NCBI GenBank assembly: GCA_963840095.1 | Contig: CAWIXN010000012.1 | Location: forward strand, 372,001-436,000 | DNA length: 64,000 nt | Source: DATBGO01 sp963840095 | GTDB lineage: Bacteria; Actinomycetota; Actinomycetes; Streptosporangiales; Streptosporangiaceae | Direction: 5' to 3' | Position numbers and translations under genes: made by a program | In this document: positions 51,967-59,852 of the stretch, piece by piece | Numbering within the stretch: the stretch's first letter is position 1 | How the letters are laid out: each line of letters starts with the position of its first letter | Notes under the pieces: model-generated | Database searches by the model: none | What the model was told of the DNA's origin: nothing | What the model saw: only the letters and a program-made list of their open reading frames with translations

Positions 51967-52499
51967 GCGGCATGCTGATCGCCGGCGTCGGCAACATTTT
52001 CCTCTCCGACGATGGCTTCGGCGTCGAGGTGGTCAGGAGGCTGGCCACGGCCGACCTGCCGGATTGGGTGCGGGTGGCCGACTACGGGATCAGCGGCATG
52101 CACCTGGCCTACGATCTGGCCGAAGGCTACTGCACTACCATCCTCATCGATGCCGCGCCGCGCGGCGGCGAGCCTGGCACCATCTACACCGTCGAGCTGC
52201 AACCAAGCGAGCACCCGCCGCCGGGCTCGCTCGCCGGGAGTCAGCTCTTCAACGCGCACGGCATGCAGCCCGATGTCGTGTTCGGCATGCTCGACATGCT
52301 CGGCGCTGATGCCGGGCGGGTGATCCTGGTCGGCTGCGAGCCCGCCATCGTCGATTACGGCATGGGACTGAGCGCACCGGTCGCGGCAGCGGTGAGCGAG
52401 GCGGTAGAGGTCGTCATGGAGCTGGTGGCAGCTGCGGGCGCGGCCACGCCAGCGGGCGGCCAGACAGGCCAGCAGGCCGCCGGCGACGGCAGCCGATGA
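51963..52499 (+). CDS. Hydrogenase maturation protease
   Basis: A 178-residue HyaD/HybD-type endopeptidase that removes the C-terminal peptide of the large subunit after nickel insertion. The motif is GVGNIFLSDDGFGVEVVRRL, with the metal-binding Asp in DDGFG and a further His in FNAHGMQPDVV. Start ATG 51963 overlaps the SIS2 stop. The last 20 residues are Gly/Ala-rich. Its expected substrate is HhyL at H572. Confidence 0.93.
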   Translation: MSGMLIAGVGNIFLSDDGFGVEVVRRLATADLPDWVRVADYGISGMHLAYDLAEGYCTTILIDAAPRGGEPGTIYTVELQPSEHPPPGSLAGSQLFNAHGMQPDVVFGMLDMLGADAGRVILVGCEPAIVDYGMGLSAPVAAAVSEAVEVVMELVAAAGAATPAGGQTGQQAAGDGSR

Positions 52500-52518
52500 C
52501 TCGCGAAGGGGTGATCAC

Positions 52519-52791
52519 ATGTGCCTTGGCATACCGGGTGAGGTGATCGAGTTCCTGCCTGACCAGCCCGACCTGGCCAGAGTGGACGTGAGCGGGGTCC
52601 GGCGGGTCATCAACGTCGGCCTGCTCTCCGACGACCCGCCAGCGCCTGGCGAGTGGGTGCTCATCCACGTCGGTTTCGCGCTGTCCAAGATCGACGAAGA
52701 CGAGGCCGCCGCGGCGCTGGAATTTCTCGAAGGGATCGGGCAGGCCTACGAGGACGAACTGGCCGCCCTGCAGGACTCGCGGATCGAATAA
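52519..52791 (+). CDS. hypC: Hydrogenase assembly chaperone HypC
   Basis: A 90-residue HypC starting MCLGIPGEVIEF, with the essential Cys2. VDVSGVRRVINVGLL, GEWVLIHVGFALSKIDEDEA and the helical end are typical. HypC delivers the Fe(CN)2CO group with HypD to the large-subunit precursor. It is 20 nt after the protease and 29 nt before hypD. Confidence 0.96.
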   Translation: MCLGIPGEVIEFLPDQPDLARVDVSGVRRVINVGLLSDDPPAPGEWVLIHVGFALSKIDEDEAAAALEFLEGIGQAYEDELAALQDSRIE

Positions 52792-52820
52792 CTCGCGGAT
52801 CGAATTAAGGAGGGTGGCCC

Positions 52821-53948
52821 ATGCGGTTCGTAGACGAATTCCGTGACGCCGACAAGGCGCACGCCCTCGCGGCGAAGATAGCGGGGCTGTGCGAGCCAGG
52901 GCGCCAGTACAAGTTCATGGAAGTGTGCGGTGGGCACACCCACACGATCTACAAGCACGGGCTCGAGGACTACCTGCCCGAGTCCATCACGCTCGTGCAC
53001 GGCCCAGGCTGCCCGGTCTGCGTCATCCCGATGGGACGGGTTGACGATGCCATCCACCTGGCCAGCCAGCCCGACGTGATCATGACCTCGTTCGGCGACA
53101 TGATGCGGGTACCAGGCAGCAACGGGTCGTTCTTCGACGCCAAGGCGGCCGGAACCGACATCCGCATGGTGTACTCGCCGCTCGACTCGCTGAAGATCGC
53201 CAGGAAGAACCCGGACAAGCGGGTGGTGTTCATGGCGATCGGCTTCGAGACCACCGCGCCGTCGACGGCGATGACCGTGCTCCGGGCGGCGGCCCAGGGC
53301 ATCGAGAACTTCTCCGTGTTCTGCAACCACGTGACGATCATCCCGGCCATCAAGGCCATCCTCGACTCGCCCGACCTGCGCCTGGACGGGTTCATCGGGC
53401 CCGGTCATGTGTCCACCGTGATCGGCTGCCGTCCTTATGAGTTCATCGCCGCCGATTACGGCAAGCCGGTCGTGGTGGCCGGCTTCGAGCCGCTCGACAT
53501 CCTCCAGTCCGTGTACATGCTCATGCTGCAGCTCGCGGAGCGCCGGTCCGAGGTAGAGAATCAGTACACCCGCGTGGTGCCGTGGGACGGCAATGAGGTG
53601 GCGCTGAAGGCTATCGGCGAGGTGATGGAACTGCGCCCGTACTTCGAATGGCGCGGCCTCGGGTTCATCTCGCATTCTGCGCTGCGCATGCGGCCCGGCT
53701 ACTCGGCGTTCGACGCGGAGCTGCTCTTCTCGGTGCCCGGCGTCCGGGTCGCTGACCCGAAGGCCTGCCAGTGCGGCGAGGTGCTCAAGGGCGTGCTCAA
53801 GCCGTGGGAGTGCAAGGTGTTCGGCACCGCATGCACACCGGAGACGCCGATCGGCACCTGCATGGTTTCCCCGGAGGGCGCCTGCGCCGCCTACTACAAC
53901 TACGGGCGAATGAGCCGGCAGAGAGTCAAGGAAGTGAGCAGGTCATGA
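52821..53948 (+). CDS. hypD: Hydrogenase formation protein HypD
   Basis: A 375-residue HypD. The motifs are FMEVCGGHTHTIYKHG, LVHGPGCPVCVIPMGR, the active-site region FETTAPSTAMT and the C-terminal 4Fe-4S Cys set in ACQCGEVLKGVLKPWECKVF ... CTPETPIGTCMVSPEGACAA. HypD assembles the Fe(CN)2CO unit with HypC. GGAGGGTGG precedes the ATG. It overlaps hypE by 4 nt. Confidence 0.96.
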   Translation: MRFVDEFRDADKAHALAAKIAGLCEPGRQYKFMEVCGGHTHTIYKHGLEDYLPESITLVHGPGCPVCVIPMGRVDDAIHLASQPDVIMTSFGDMMRVPGSNGSFFDAKAAGTDIRMVYSPLDSLKIARKNPDKRVVFMAIGFETTAPSTAMTVLRAAAQGIENFSVFCNHVTIIPAIKAILDSPDLRLDGFIGPGHVSTVIGCRPYEFIAADYGKPVVVAGFEPLDILQSVYMLMLQLAERRSEVENQYTRVVPWDGNEVALKAIGEVMELRPYFEWRGLGFISHSALRMRPGYSAFDAELLFSVPGVRVADPKACQCGEVLKGVLKPWECKVFGTACTPETPIGTCMVSPEGACAAYYNYGRMSRQRVKEVSRS

Positions 53949-55249
53949 CGGCCGGCCGCCTGGACCAGCCCGCTGCGAGCCTGGAGGCGCCCACGCCGGG
54001 CTCCGAGGGTGCCGCGGAGGCAGTCAGCGCTCCGTGGGCGCGCGAGGCCCTCCGCGACCACGACCACGACGACCACGGCCACGACGACCACGACGACCAC
54101 GACGACCACGACGACCACGACGCCGCGGCCGGCGGGAACACGGCCGCGGCCGCAGGGTCGCGGCGCCAGCTGCCGCTGGCCGACCGTGAGCAGCAGGTGC
54201 TCGATCGTATCGATCGCGCCAGGCGCCGCCGGCCAAGGATCAAGGAAGAACGCATCACCATGTCGCACGGGGCCGGCGGCAAGGCGACCCAGACTCTGAT
54301 CGAGGCCGTTTTCCTCGACGCCTTCCGCAACCCGCTGCTCGAGCCGCTGGAGGACGCCGCCCGGCTCCACGTCAACGGCTCCCGCGTGGCCCTGACCACC
54401 GACTCCTACGTGGTATCCCCGCTGTTCTTCCCGGGCGGAAACATCGGCGATCTCGCCGTCAACGGCACCGTAAACGACCTGTCCGTCGCGGGCGCGGTCC
54501 CCCTTTACCTCTCCGCCGGATTCATCCTCGAAGAGGGTTTCCCGGTCGCCGACCTGAACCGGATCGTGGCGTCGATGACCAAGGCGGCGGCGGCGGCCGG
54601 CGTGCAGGTGGTGACCGGCGACACCAAGGTGGTGGAGAAGGGCAAGGCGGACGGCTGCTACATCAGCACCGCGGGGGTCGGCATCATCGAGCACGCCGGC
54701 ATCCTCGGGGTGGCCAATGCCCGGCCGGGCGACACCGTACTGGTGTCAGGCCCGATCGGGGACCATGGTGTGACGATCATGCTGGCCCGCGGTGAGCTCG
54801 ACATCGAGGCCGACGTGGTCTCCGACACGGCCCCGCTCAACGGCCTGGTGGCTGACCTGCTCGCCGCGGCCCCGGGGGTGCGCGCGCTGCGGGACGCCAC
54901 CCGGGGCGGAGTGGCGACGATCCTCAATGAGATCGCCCGGGCCGCAGAGGTATGCGTCGTGGTCAGCGAGGATGCGATCCCGGTCCGGCCGGAGGTGCGC
55001 GGCGCATCCGAACTGCTTGGCATCGATCCGATGTACGTGGCGTGCGAGGGCCGGCTGGTCGCCGTCGTCGAGCATGACCAGGCCGACGACGCGCTGGCGG
55101 CGATGCGCGCGCACCCGCTCGGCGAGCAGGCGTCGGTCATCGGCCGGGTAGCCGACGACCCGCCGGGCATCGTTCTGCTCAAGACCGCCTTCGGCGGCAC
55201 CAGGATCGTCGACATGCTGGTCGGCGACCCGCTGCCGCGGATCTGCTAA
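53945..55249 (+). CDS. hypE: HypE carbamoyl dehydratase with a His/Asp-rich N-terminal extension
   Basis: A 434-residue protein. The canonical HypE begins near residue 106 (ITMSHGAGGKATQTL) and ends in RIC, the C-terminal Cys that carries the thiocyanate later transferred as cyanide. GVTIMLARGEL and RDATRGGVATILNEIA are the PurM-fold motifs. The first 105 residues are extra, including an Asp/His tract at residues 38-59 encoded by a 9-12-bp repeat. ATG 53945 overlaps the hypD stop, which supports translation of the extension. HypB in the same operon also has a His tract. Confidence 0.92.
   Translation: MTAGRLDQPAASLEAPTPGSEGAAEAVSAPWAREALRDHDHDDHGHDDHDDHDDHDDHDAAAGGNTAAAAGSRRQLPLADREQQVLDRIDRARRRRPRIKEERITMSHGAGGKATQTLIEAVFLDAFRNPLLEPLEDAARLHVNGSRVALTTDSYVVSPLFFPGGNIGDLAVNGTVNDLSVAGAVPLYLSAGFILEEGFPVADLNRIVASMTKAAAAAGVQVVTGDTKVVEKGKADGCYISTAGVGIIEHAGILGVANARPGDTVLVSGPIGDHGVTIMLARGELDIEADVVSDTAPLNGLVADLLAAAPGVRALRDATRGGVATILNEIARAAEVCVVVSEDAIPVRPEVRGASELLGIDPMYVACEGRLVAVVEHDQADDALAAMRAHPLGEQASVIGRVADDPPGIVLLKTAFGGTRIVDMLVGDPLPRIC
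54057..54121. repeat. GAC/CAC-rich repeat encoding the His/Asp tract of HypE
   Basis: Reiterated CACGACGAC units encode alternating His and Asp residues (38-59) of HypE. The unit is a multiple of three. Confidence 0.93.
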
Positions 55250-55280
55250 CCCGGGACAGCGCGAGAGGGGGGATAGGCAG

Positions 55281-55610
55281 GTGCATGAACTGGCGATCAC
55301 CGAGAGCGTTGTCGAGGCCGTCACCGGGCGGCTGCCGGACGCCAGGATCACCTGCGTGAACCTGGAGATCGGCGCACTGTCCGGGGTGGTGGCCGACTCC
55401 GTCCGGTTTTGCTTCGACCTGGTCGCTGAGGGCACCAATGTGGAGGGCGCGCGACTGGAGATCAGCGAGCCGCCCGGCCGGTGCCAGTGCCACATCTGCG
55501 GCACGCAGTTCGAGGCGAACGGCCTGATCGCGCTCTGCCCATGCGGATCCGTCGAGGTCACGATCGTCTCCGGCCAGGAACTCAGGATCACCTCCGTCCA
55601 GGTGGCCTGA
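55281..55610 (+). CDS. hypA: Hydrogenase nickel-insertion protein HypA
   Basis: A 109-residue HypA starting MHELAITESVVEAV, with Ni-binding His2. The zinc site is C-Q-C-H-I-C-G ... C-P-C-G, a variant of the usual CxxC pairs. GTG 55281 follows GAGAGGGGGG. HypA passes nickel with HypB. It is 31 nt after hypE and its stop is one base before hypB. Confidence 0.95.
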   Translation: MHELAITESVVEAVTGRLPDARITCVNLEIGALSGVVADSVRFCFDLVAEGTNVEGARLEISEPPGRCQCHICGTQFEANGLIALCPCGSVEVTIVSGQELRITSVQVA

Positions 55611-55611
55611 G

Positions 55612-56589
55612 GTGTGCGCCACCTGCGGATGCTCGGGCCGCGCCGTGGTAACGCTGCTGACCCCGGACTCCCGCGAGCCCGGCACGCACCAGCCCGGCAC
55701 GCACCAGCCCGGCACGCACGAGCCCAGCACCGGTGAGCACAGCGGGGCGCACCAGCACAGCAGGGCGCACGGGCCGGGTATGTCCCATGAACACGGCGCG
55801 CCACATGAACACGGCGGGCCACATGAACACCGCACGCCCCACGAGCACGGCTCGGGCGGCCACGATCATCATGCGCCGCAGGACGACGAGATCCTCCTCG
55901 CGAGCCCCGGTGAATCCGACCGGACCGTGCTACTGCAGCAGAAGGTGCTCGCCAAGAACGATGCGCTCGCCCAGCGCAACCGCGAATGGCTGCGGGATCG
56001 GGGGATCCTGGCGATCAACCTGATGAGCTCGCCGGGCGCAGGCAAGACCACCCTGCTGGAGCGCACTGCGGCGGAGCTGGCTGGCCGGGTCAGCATCTCG
56101 GTCATCGAAGGTGACCAGGAGACCGCGCTCGACGCCCGCCGCATCTCCTCGGCCGGATGCAAGGTGGTACAGATCAACACGGGCGTTGGCTGCCACCTCG
56201 ACGCCGAGATGCTGGCCGACGGGCTGCGTGCGCTCGAGCCGCGAACCGGGTCGATCGTGGTCATCGAGAACGTCGGTAACCTCGTCTGCCCCGCCCTCTT
56301 CGATCTCGGCGAGGACGCCCGGGTGGTGGTCGCCTCGGTCACCGAGGGCGCCGACAAGCCGGCCAAGTACCCGCACATGTTCCGCCAGGCCGATCTGGTG
56401 ATCGTCACCAAGACCGACCTGCTGCCCTACGTCGATTTCGACATCCGCCGCTATGCCAGCGACCTCAGGAAGGTCAGCCCGGGTGCGATGATGCTGAAGC
56501 TATCCGCGGTGACCGGGCAGGGCATGGACGCGTGGTACGAATGGCTGCGCCGCCGGACCCCGGCTCCACGCGACGAGCCCCTCCGCTAG
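55612..56589 (+). CDS. hypB: Hydrogenase nickel-incorporation GTPase HypB, His-rich
   Basis: A 325-residue GTPase. The N-terminus MCATCGCSG holds the high-affinity metal motif. Residues 23-85 form a His-rich nickel-storage tract made of GTHQP and PHEHG repeats. The G-domain has NLMSSPGAGKTTLLERT (P-loop), IEGDQETALDARR, VIENVGNLVCPALF and VTKTDLLPYV. The start is GTG 55612. It is the last gene of the rightward maturation operon. Confidence 0.95.
   Translation: MCATCGCSGRAVVTLLTPDSREPGTHQPGTHQPGTHEPSTGEHSGAHQHSRAHGPGMSHEHGAPHEHGGPHEHRTPHEHGSGGHDHHAPQDDEILLASPGESDRTVLLQQKVLAKNDALAQRNREWLRDRGILAINLMSSPGAGKTTLLERTAAELAGRVSISVIEGDQETALDARRISSAGCKVVQINTGVGCHLDAEMLADGLRALEPRTGSIVVIENVGNLVCPALFDLGEDARVVVASVTEGADKPAKYPHMFRQADLVIVTKTDLLPYVDFDIRRYASDLRKVSPGAMMLKLSAVTGQGMDAWYEWLRRRTPAPRDEPLR
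55681..55850. repeat. In-frame repeats encoding the HypB His tract
   Basis: Two arrays: GGCACGCACCAGCCC copies at about 55680-55727 (15-bp unit) and CATGAACACGGCGSGCCA copies at about 55787-55838 (18-bp unit). Confidence 0.9.
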
Positions 56590-56625
56590 CGGGGAGACGG
56601 CCGCGCCCCGCCAGCGGAGGCGATG

Positions 56626-57117
56626 TCACGCCTGATAGGAACCTGGAACCCAGGCGCGGGTGCTGACGGCGATCGCATTCCAGGCGTTGATGGTCACGAT
56701 CAGGCTCAGCAAGGCGGCCACCTCGTCGGGCGTGAACTGCGCGGCAACGGCGTCGTAGGCCTCGGCAGGCACATGGTCGGCGGCGAGCAGGGTGACGGCC
56801 TCGGTGAACGCCAGGGCGGCTCGTTCCCGGGCGGTGAAGTACGGCGTCTCCCGCCAGGCGGGCAGTGCGTAGAGGCGCTGCTCCGTTTCGCTGATCGCCC
56901 GGGCGTCCTTGGTGTGTGTGTCGATGCAGTAGGCGCAGCCGTTGATCTGCGAGGCGCGGACGCGGACCAGCTCGCGCAGCCGGTGATCGAAATCAACCTG
57001 GTCGAGCTGCTTGGTGGCGGCATTGTCCAGCTGGGCCATCGCCTTGGCGAACGTCGTCGCGTGGGCCTCGAAGTCGAGCCGGACACTGATCTGGACGGTG
57101 CTGTCGGTGGTTGTCAT
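56626..57117 (-). CDS. Carboxymuconolactone decarboxylase/AhpD-like protein
   Basis: A 163-residue helical CMD/AhpD-like protein. The redox/active-site motif is ASQINGCAYCIDTHTKDAR, with C-x2-C and His. ERAALAFTEAVTLLAADHVP and SLIVTINAWNAIAVSTRAW complete the fold. It probably acts as an alkylhydroperoxidase-like or peroxide-detoxifying enzyme. Start ATG 57117. Two AAGTGG-type direct repeats lie upstream and a matching motif lies at the mocR start, so control by MocR is likely. Confidence 0.88.
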   Translation of the reverse strand: MTTTDSTVQISVRLDFEAHATTFAKAMAQLDNAATKQLDQVDFDHRLRELVRVRASQINGCAYCIDTHTKDARAISETEQRLYALPAWRETPYFTARERAALAFTEAVTLLAADHVPAEAYDAVAAQFTPDEVAALLSLIVTINAWNAIAVSTRAWVPGSYQA

Positions 57118-57153
57118 GGAAGCCACGCTAGGCAAGGACTGGCTCCCGAATAA

Positions 57154-57191
57154 GGTCCACTTCCATCAAAGGATGATGGGCCACTTTCCGG
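57154..57191. promoter_or_regulatory. Direct repeats, probable MocR binding sites
   Basis: GGTCCACTTCC at 57154-57164 and GGGCCACTTTCCGG at 57178-57191 are direct repeats 24 nt apart upstream of the CMD gene. MocR/PdxR regulators bind direct repeats. A near-identical copy (minus strand GGGCCACTTCCGG) lies at 59728-59740 in the mocR start. Confidence 0.5.
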
Positions 57192-57319
57192 GATGCGGGC
57201 GCGCCGACGAGCAGGCTTATATACGCCGTCCCCGGCTGGCAAGGACTCTGGCTGCGGATGGCCGCCAGGGAGCAGCCGCGCTACGCTTTACCCGCATTGT
57301 GATAGCCGGGGAGGTGCCG

Positions 57320-58003
57320 GTGACGACAGGACCGCAAGACCCCGCAGCGGCGGGCCGCGACCGGCTGAGGGCGGGCCACGCCGACCGCGAGCAGGTGATC
57401 GAGGCGCTGAAGGACGCGTTCGTGCAGGGTCGGCTGACCAAGGACGAACTCGACACGCGAGCGGGCCGGGCGCTCACCGCCCGGACCCACGCGGACCTGG
57501 CCGCGCTCACCGCCGACATCCCGCCCGCCCCAGCCGCAGCGGGGCAGCCGCGCCCGCCCGCCCCGGCCCGCCGTCGGCCGCTGGCCAGGGCGGCCGCCAA
57601 GTCGGGCAGCTGCCTGATGATCACGGTCGCCGCCATAGGGGTCCTCGCTTTCCTCGATCCAGGCGGCACCGGCCCCCAACCCTCGTTTTTGGCCGCCCTG
57701 ATGCTCGTCCTGGCCATCGCCGGCCTATGGACGGCAGTGGGCATCATGGCGTACGCGGTGTTGACCTCATGGGACCAGAGGTCCTCCCGCAGGCAGCTGC
57801 CGCCCCGGCCGAGGCCGGGCGGCCATGCCCTCGACGGCGAACAGAGCAGCGACACCGGCCATGGTCCGGTTCCCCCCGGCCCCCGCACCGACCAGGCCCG
57901 CGCCGACCTCCGGGCTCACCGGTCACGGCAGCACCGGCAGTACATTCACACCCGAGCAGGCCGGGCGCTCCGTGCCGTGAGACCGGCGCCAGGCGCAGTC
58001 TGA
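57320..58003 (+). CDS. DUF1707 membrane protein
   Basis: A 227-residue protein. The DUF1707 domain is at about residues 14-65 (DRLRAGHADREQVIEALKDA then FVQGRLTKDELDTRAGRALT). Two membrane helices follow (about 98-115 and 125-150), then a basic Pro/Arg-rich tail. DUF1707 is an actinobacterial domain of unknown function, often at the N-terminus of membrane proteins. GTG 57320 has GAGG five bases upstream; GTG 57314 is too close to that site. The gene separates the CMD gene from mocR. Confidence 0.8.
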   Translation: MTTGPQDPAAAGRDRLRAGHADREQVIEALKDAFVQGRLTKDELDTRAGRALTARTHADLAALTADIPPAPAAAGQPRPPAPARRRPLARAAAKSGSCLMITVAAIGVLAFLDPGGTGPQPSFLAALMLVLAIAGLWTAVGIMAYAVLTSWDQRSSRRQLPPRPRPGGHALDGEQSSDTGHGPVPPGPRTDQARADLRAHRSRQHRQYIHTRAGRALRAVRPAPGAV

Positions 58004-58361
58004 CGCCGTTGTCGTCGTCTTCTGCTTGAAGTTCTAAATGGCTGAGGACGGCTTCGGGTTGCCAAAAGGTCCCGGCAGGCCGCGGTGACGGCGCTCACGG
58101 GCGTCTCCGCGGAAACGCCGGCGCACCTGCGCTGGTCCTGGCCTGCGGCAGCGGCGCAGCAGTGCCGCGCTCAAACGTGAACATGGAACCGGCTGAAACG
58201 TGATGCGATAGAACCTCAACATGATCGAGCAGTGGTTCGGCGTCTTGACCCGCCGGCCGTAAGGCCGGGGCGAGCTCGCCTCCCGCGACGATCTAGAGGC
58301 GAAGATCACCGCGTTCACCATCCGGCACAACAAGAACGCCCGACAGAATCCACTTTTCCGG
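58004..58361. other. Intergenic region holding the IS630 scar
   Basis: About 358 nt between the DUF1707 gene and mocR. Apart from the transposase scar I see no gene, promoter or intact insertion-sequence end. Confidence 0.55.
58203..58350 (+). pseudogene. Scar of an IS630-type transposase C-terminus
   Basis: The plus strand reads NLNMIEQWFGVLTRRP after a TAG at about 58210, then a TAA at 58259-58261, then GRGELASRDDLEAKITAFTI and RHNKNARQ. This is the C-terminal DDE part of IS630-type transposases (N-x2-EQWF-x3-TRR, then the RxxLxxxI helix). Only about 48 codons remain, with two stops and no visible inverted repeats. Confidence 0.8.
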
Positions 58362-59753
58362 TCAGCGGAGACCTGCGAGCGTAGCCCCGAGGCGGGCGAT
58401 GGCCGTGGTGTAGGCGTGCGCGGGCGGCGTGCCGTACCCGATGACCAGGGCGTCCGGGTGCCCCGCAGCACGGCTGCCGTAGCCGCGGAGCCCTTCCAGC
58501 GCGAGCCCGCGCCCGGCAGCCCGTTCGACAACGTCATCCTCGTCCCATCCGCCGGGCAGTTCGAGCACGGCGTGCAGGCCGGCCGCGACGCCGCTGACCC
58601 GGACCAGCGGGGCCTGCTCGCGCACGAGCGCGACGAGCTTGTCGCGCCGTCGCCGGTACATCAGGCGGCAGCGCCTGACATGCCGGTCGTATCCGCCCGA
58701 TCTGATCAGCTCGGCCAGCGTGAGCTGGTCGATGGTGCTGGTCTGCCGGTCGGCCAGGGCTTTGGCGCTCGCGGTGTCATCGAGGAGATGCGCGGGTGGG
58801 ACCAGCCAGCCCAGCCTGACGCCGGGCGCGAGCGTCTTGCTTACCGAGCCTGCGTAGCCGACGGAATGCGGCGCCAGGGCCTGCATCGCGCCGATGGCCT
58901 GCCGGTCATAGCGGAACTCACCGTCGTAGTCGTCTTCGATGATGAGGGCGCCGGCCGCGCTGGCCCACCGGACGGCCTCGGTGCGGCGGTCCGCGGCCAG
59001 CGCCATGCCGAGCGGGAACTGATGGGCGGGGGTGAGCAGCGCCGCGTGCGCGTCGCCGAACTCGCTGACGACAGCACCGCGAGAATCGACTGGCACCGTG
59101 CGCGCCTGCAGGCCCCGGGCCTCGGCGAGCAGACGATAGCTGTGCTGACCATACGCCTCGACTGCCAGCCGGCTCGAGCCGTGCCCGGCCAGGACCTCGC
59201 ACATCAGGGACAGCGCCTGGGTGAAGCCGGTGCAGATGATGATGCGTTCGGAGTCGGTGCGCACGCCCCTGGCGCGCGCGAGATAGCTGGCCAGCGCCTG
59301 CCGCAGTTCCGGCCGTCCGCGCGGATCGCCGTAAGCGAGCGCATCGCCAGGCGCGGCGTTCAGCGCCCGTCTGGCCGCGGTGAGCCAGGCGGCACGCGGG
59401 AACGACGATGGGTCCGGCTGACCGGCCCGCAGGTCGTAACGGATCTCCCGGGTCCGAGGCGGCGTGATGGCCGGCGGTACCTCCTCCATCACTCCGTCGG
59501 CGACCTGTGTCCGGGACCCGGTGACCGCGGTGAGCCACCCTTCCGCGACGAGCTGGCCGTACGCCTCGACGACGGTGTTCCTGGCGATCCCCAGGTCCCG
59601 CGCGAGCGCACGAGAGGACGGCAGCTGGGTGCCGGGGTGCAGCCTGCCGCCCTGGACCGCATCCCGCAGCGCGCGCTCGATGGCAGCCCGGCCGTGGCGG
59701 CCGGCCAGCTCAAGATGGAGATCAGATCCGGAAGTGGCCCATGTTTTCTCCAT
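58362..59753 (-). CDS. MocR/PdxR-type regulator with aminotransferase domain
   Basis: A 463-residue regulator. The N-terminal GntR winged helix (1-75) includes IERALRDAVQGGRLHPG and LPSSRALARDLGIARNTVVE. The rest is an aminotransferase class I fold: LAYGDPRGRPELRQALASYL, IIICTGFTQALSLM, IEDDYDGEFRYDR and the PLP Lys in YAGSVSKTLAPGVRLGW. Such proteins use PLP as a ligand. It was probably once directly divergent from the CMD gene; a DUF1707 gene and an IS630 scar now lie between. Confidence 0.93.
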   Translation of the reverse strand: MEKTWATSGSDLHLELAGRHGRAAIERALRDAVQGGRLHPGTQLPSSRALARDLGIARNTVVEAYGQLVAEGWLTAVTGSRTQVADGVMEEVPPAITPPRTREIRYDLRAGQPDPSSFPRAAWLTAARRALNAAPGDALAYGDPRGRPELRQALASYLARARGVRTDSERIIICTGFTQALSLMCEVLAGHGSSRLAVEAYGQHSYRLLAEARGLQARTVPVDSRGAVVSEFGDAHAALLTPAHQFPLGMALAADRRTEAVRWASAAGALIIEDDYDGEFRYDRQAIGAMQALAPHSVGYAGSVSKTLAPGVRLGWLVPPAHLLDDTASAKALADRQTSTIDQLTLAELIRSGGYDRHVRRCRLMYRRRRDKLVALVREQAPLVRVSGVAAGLHAVLELPGGWDEDDVVERAAGRGLALEGLRGYGSRAAGHPDALVIGYGTPPAHAYTTAIARLGATLAGLR

Positions 59754-59852
59754 AGCGGAGGACCCTATCTCCGGGCCGCATCTCCGGGGCCGCTGCCGGG
59801 CCGGTCTCCCAGCCGCTCAGCTGCTTGCAGGATCCGGTGGCGGCTGCCCAGC

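Noticed and set aside
54057..54121. The His/Asp tract in hypE considered as a sign of a separate small metallochaperone gene
   Set aside because: The frame is continuous with HypE from an ATG overlapping hypD, with no stop or new start between.
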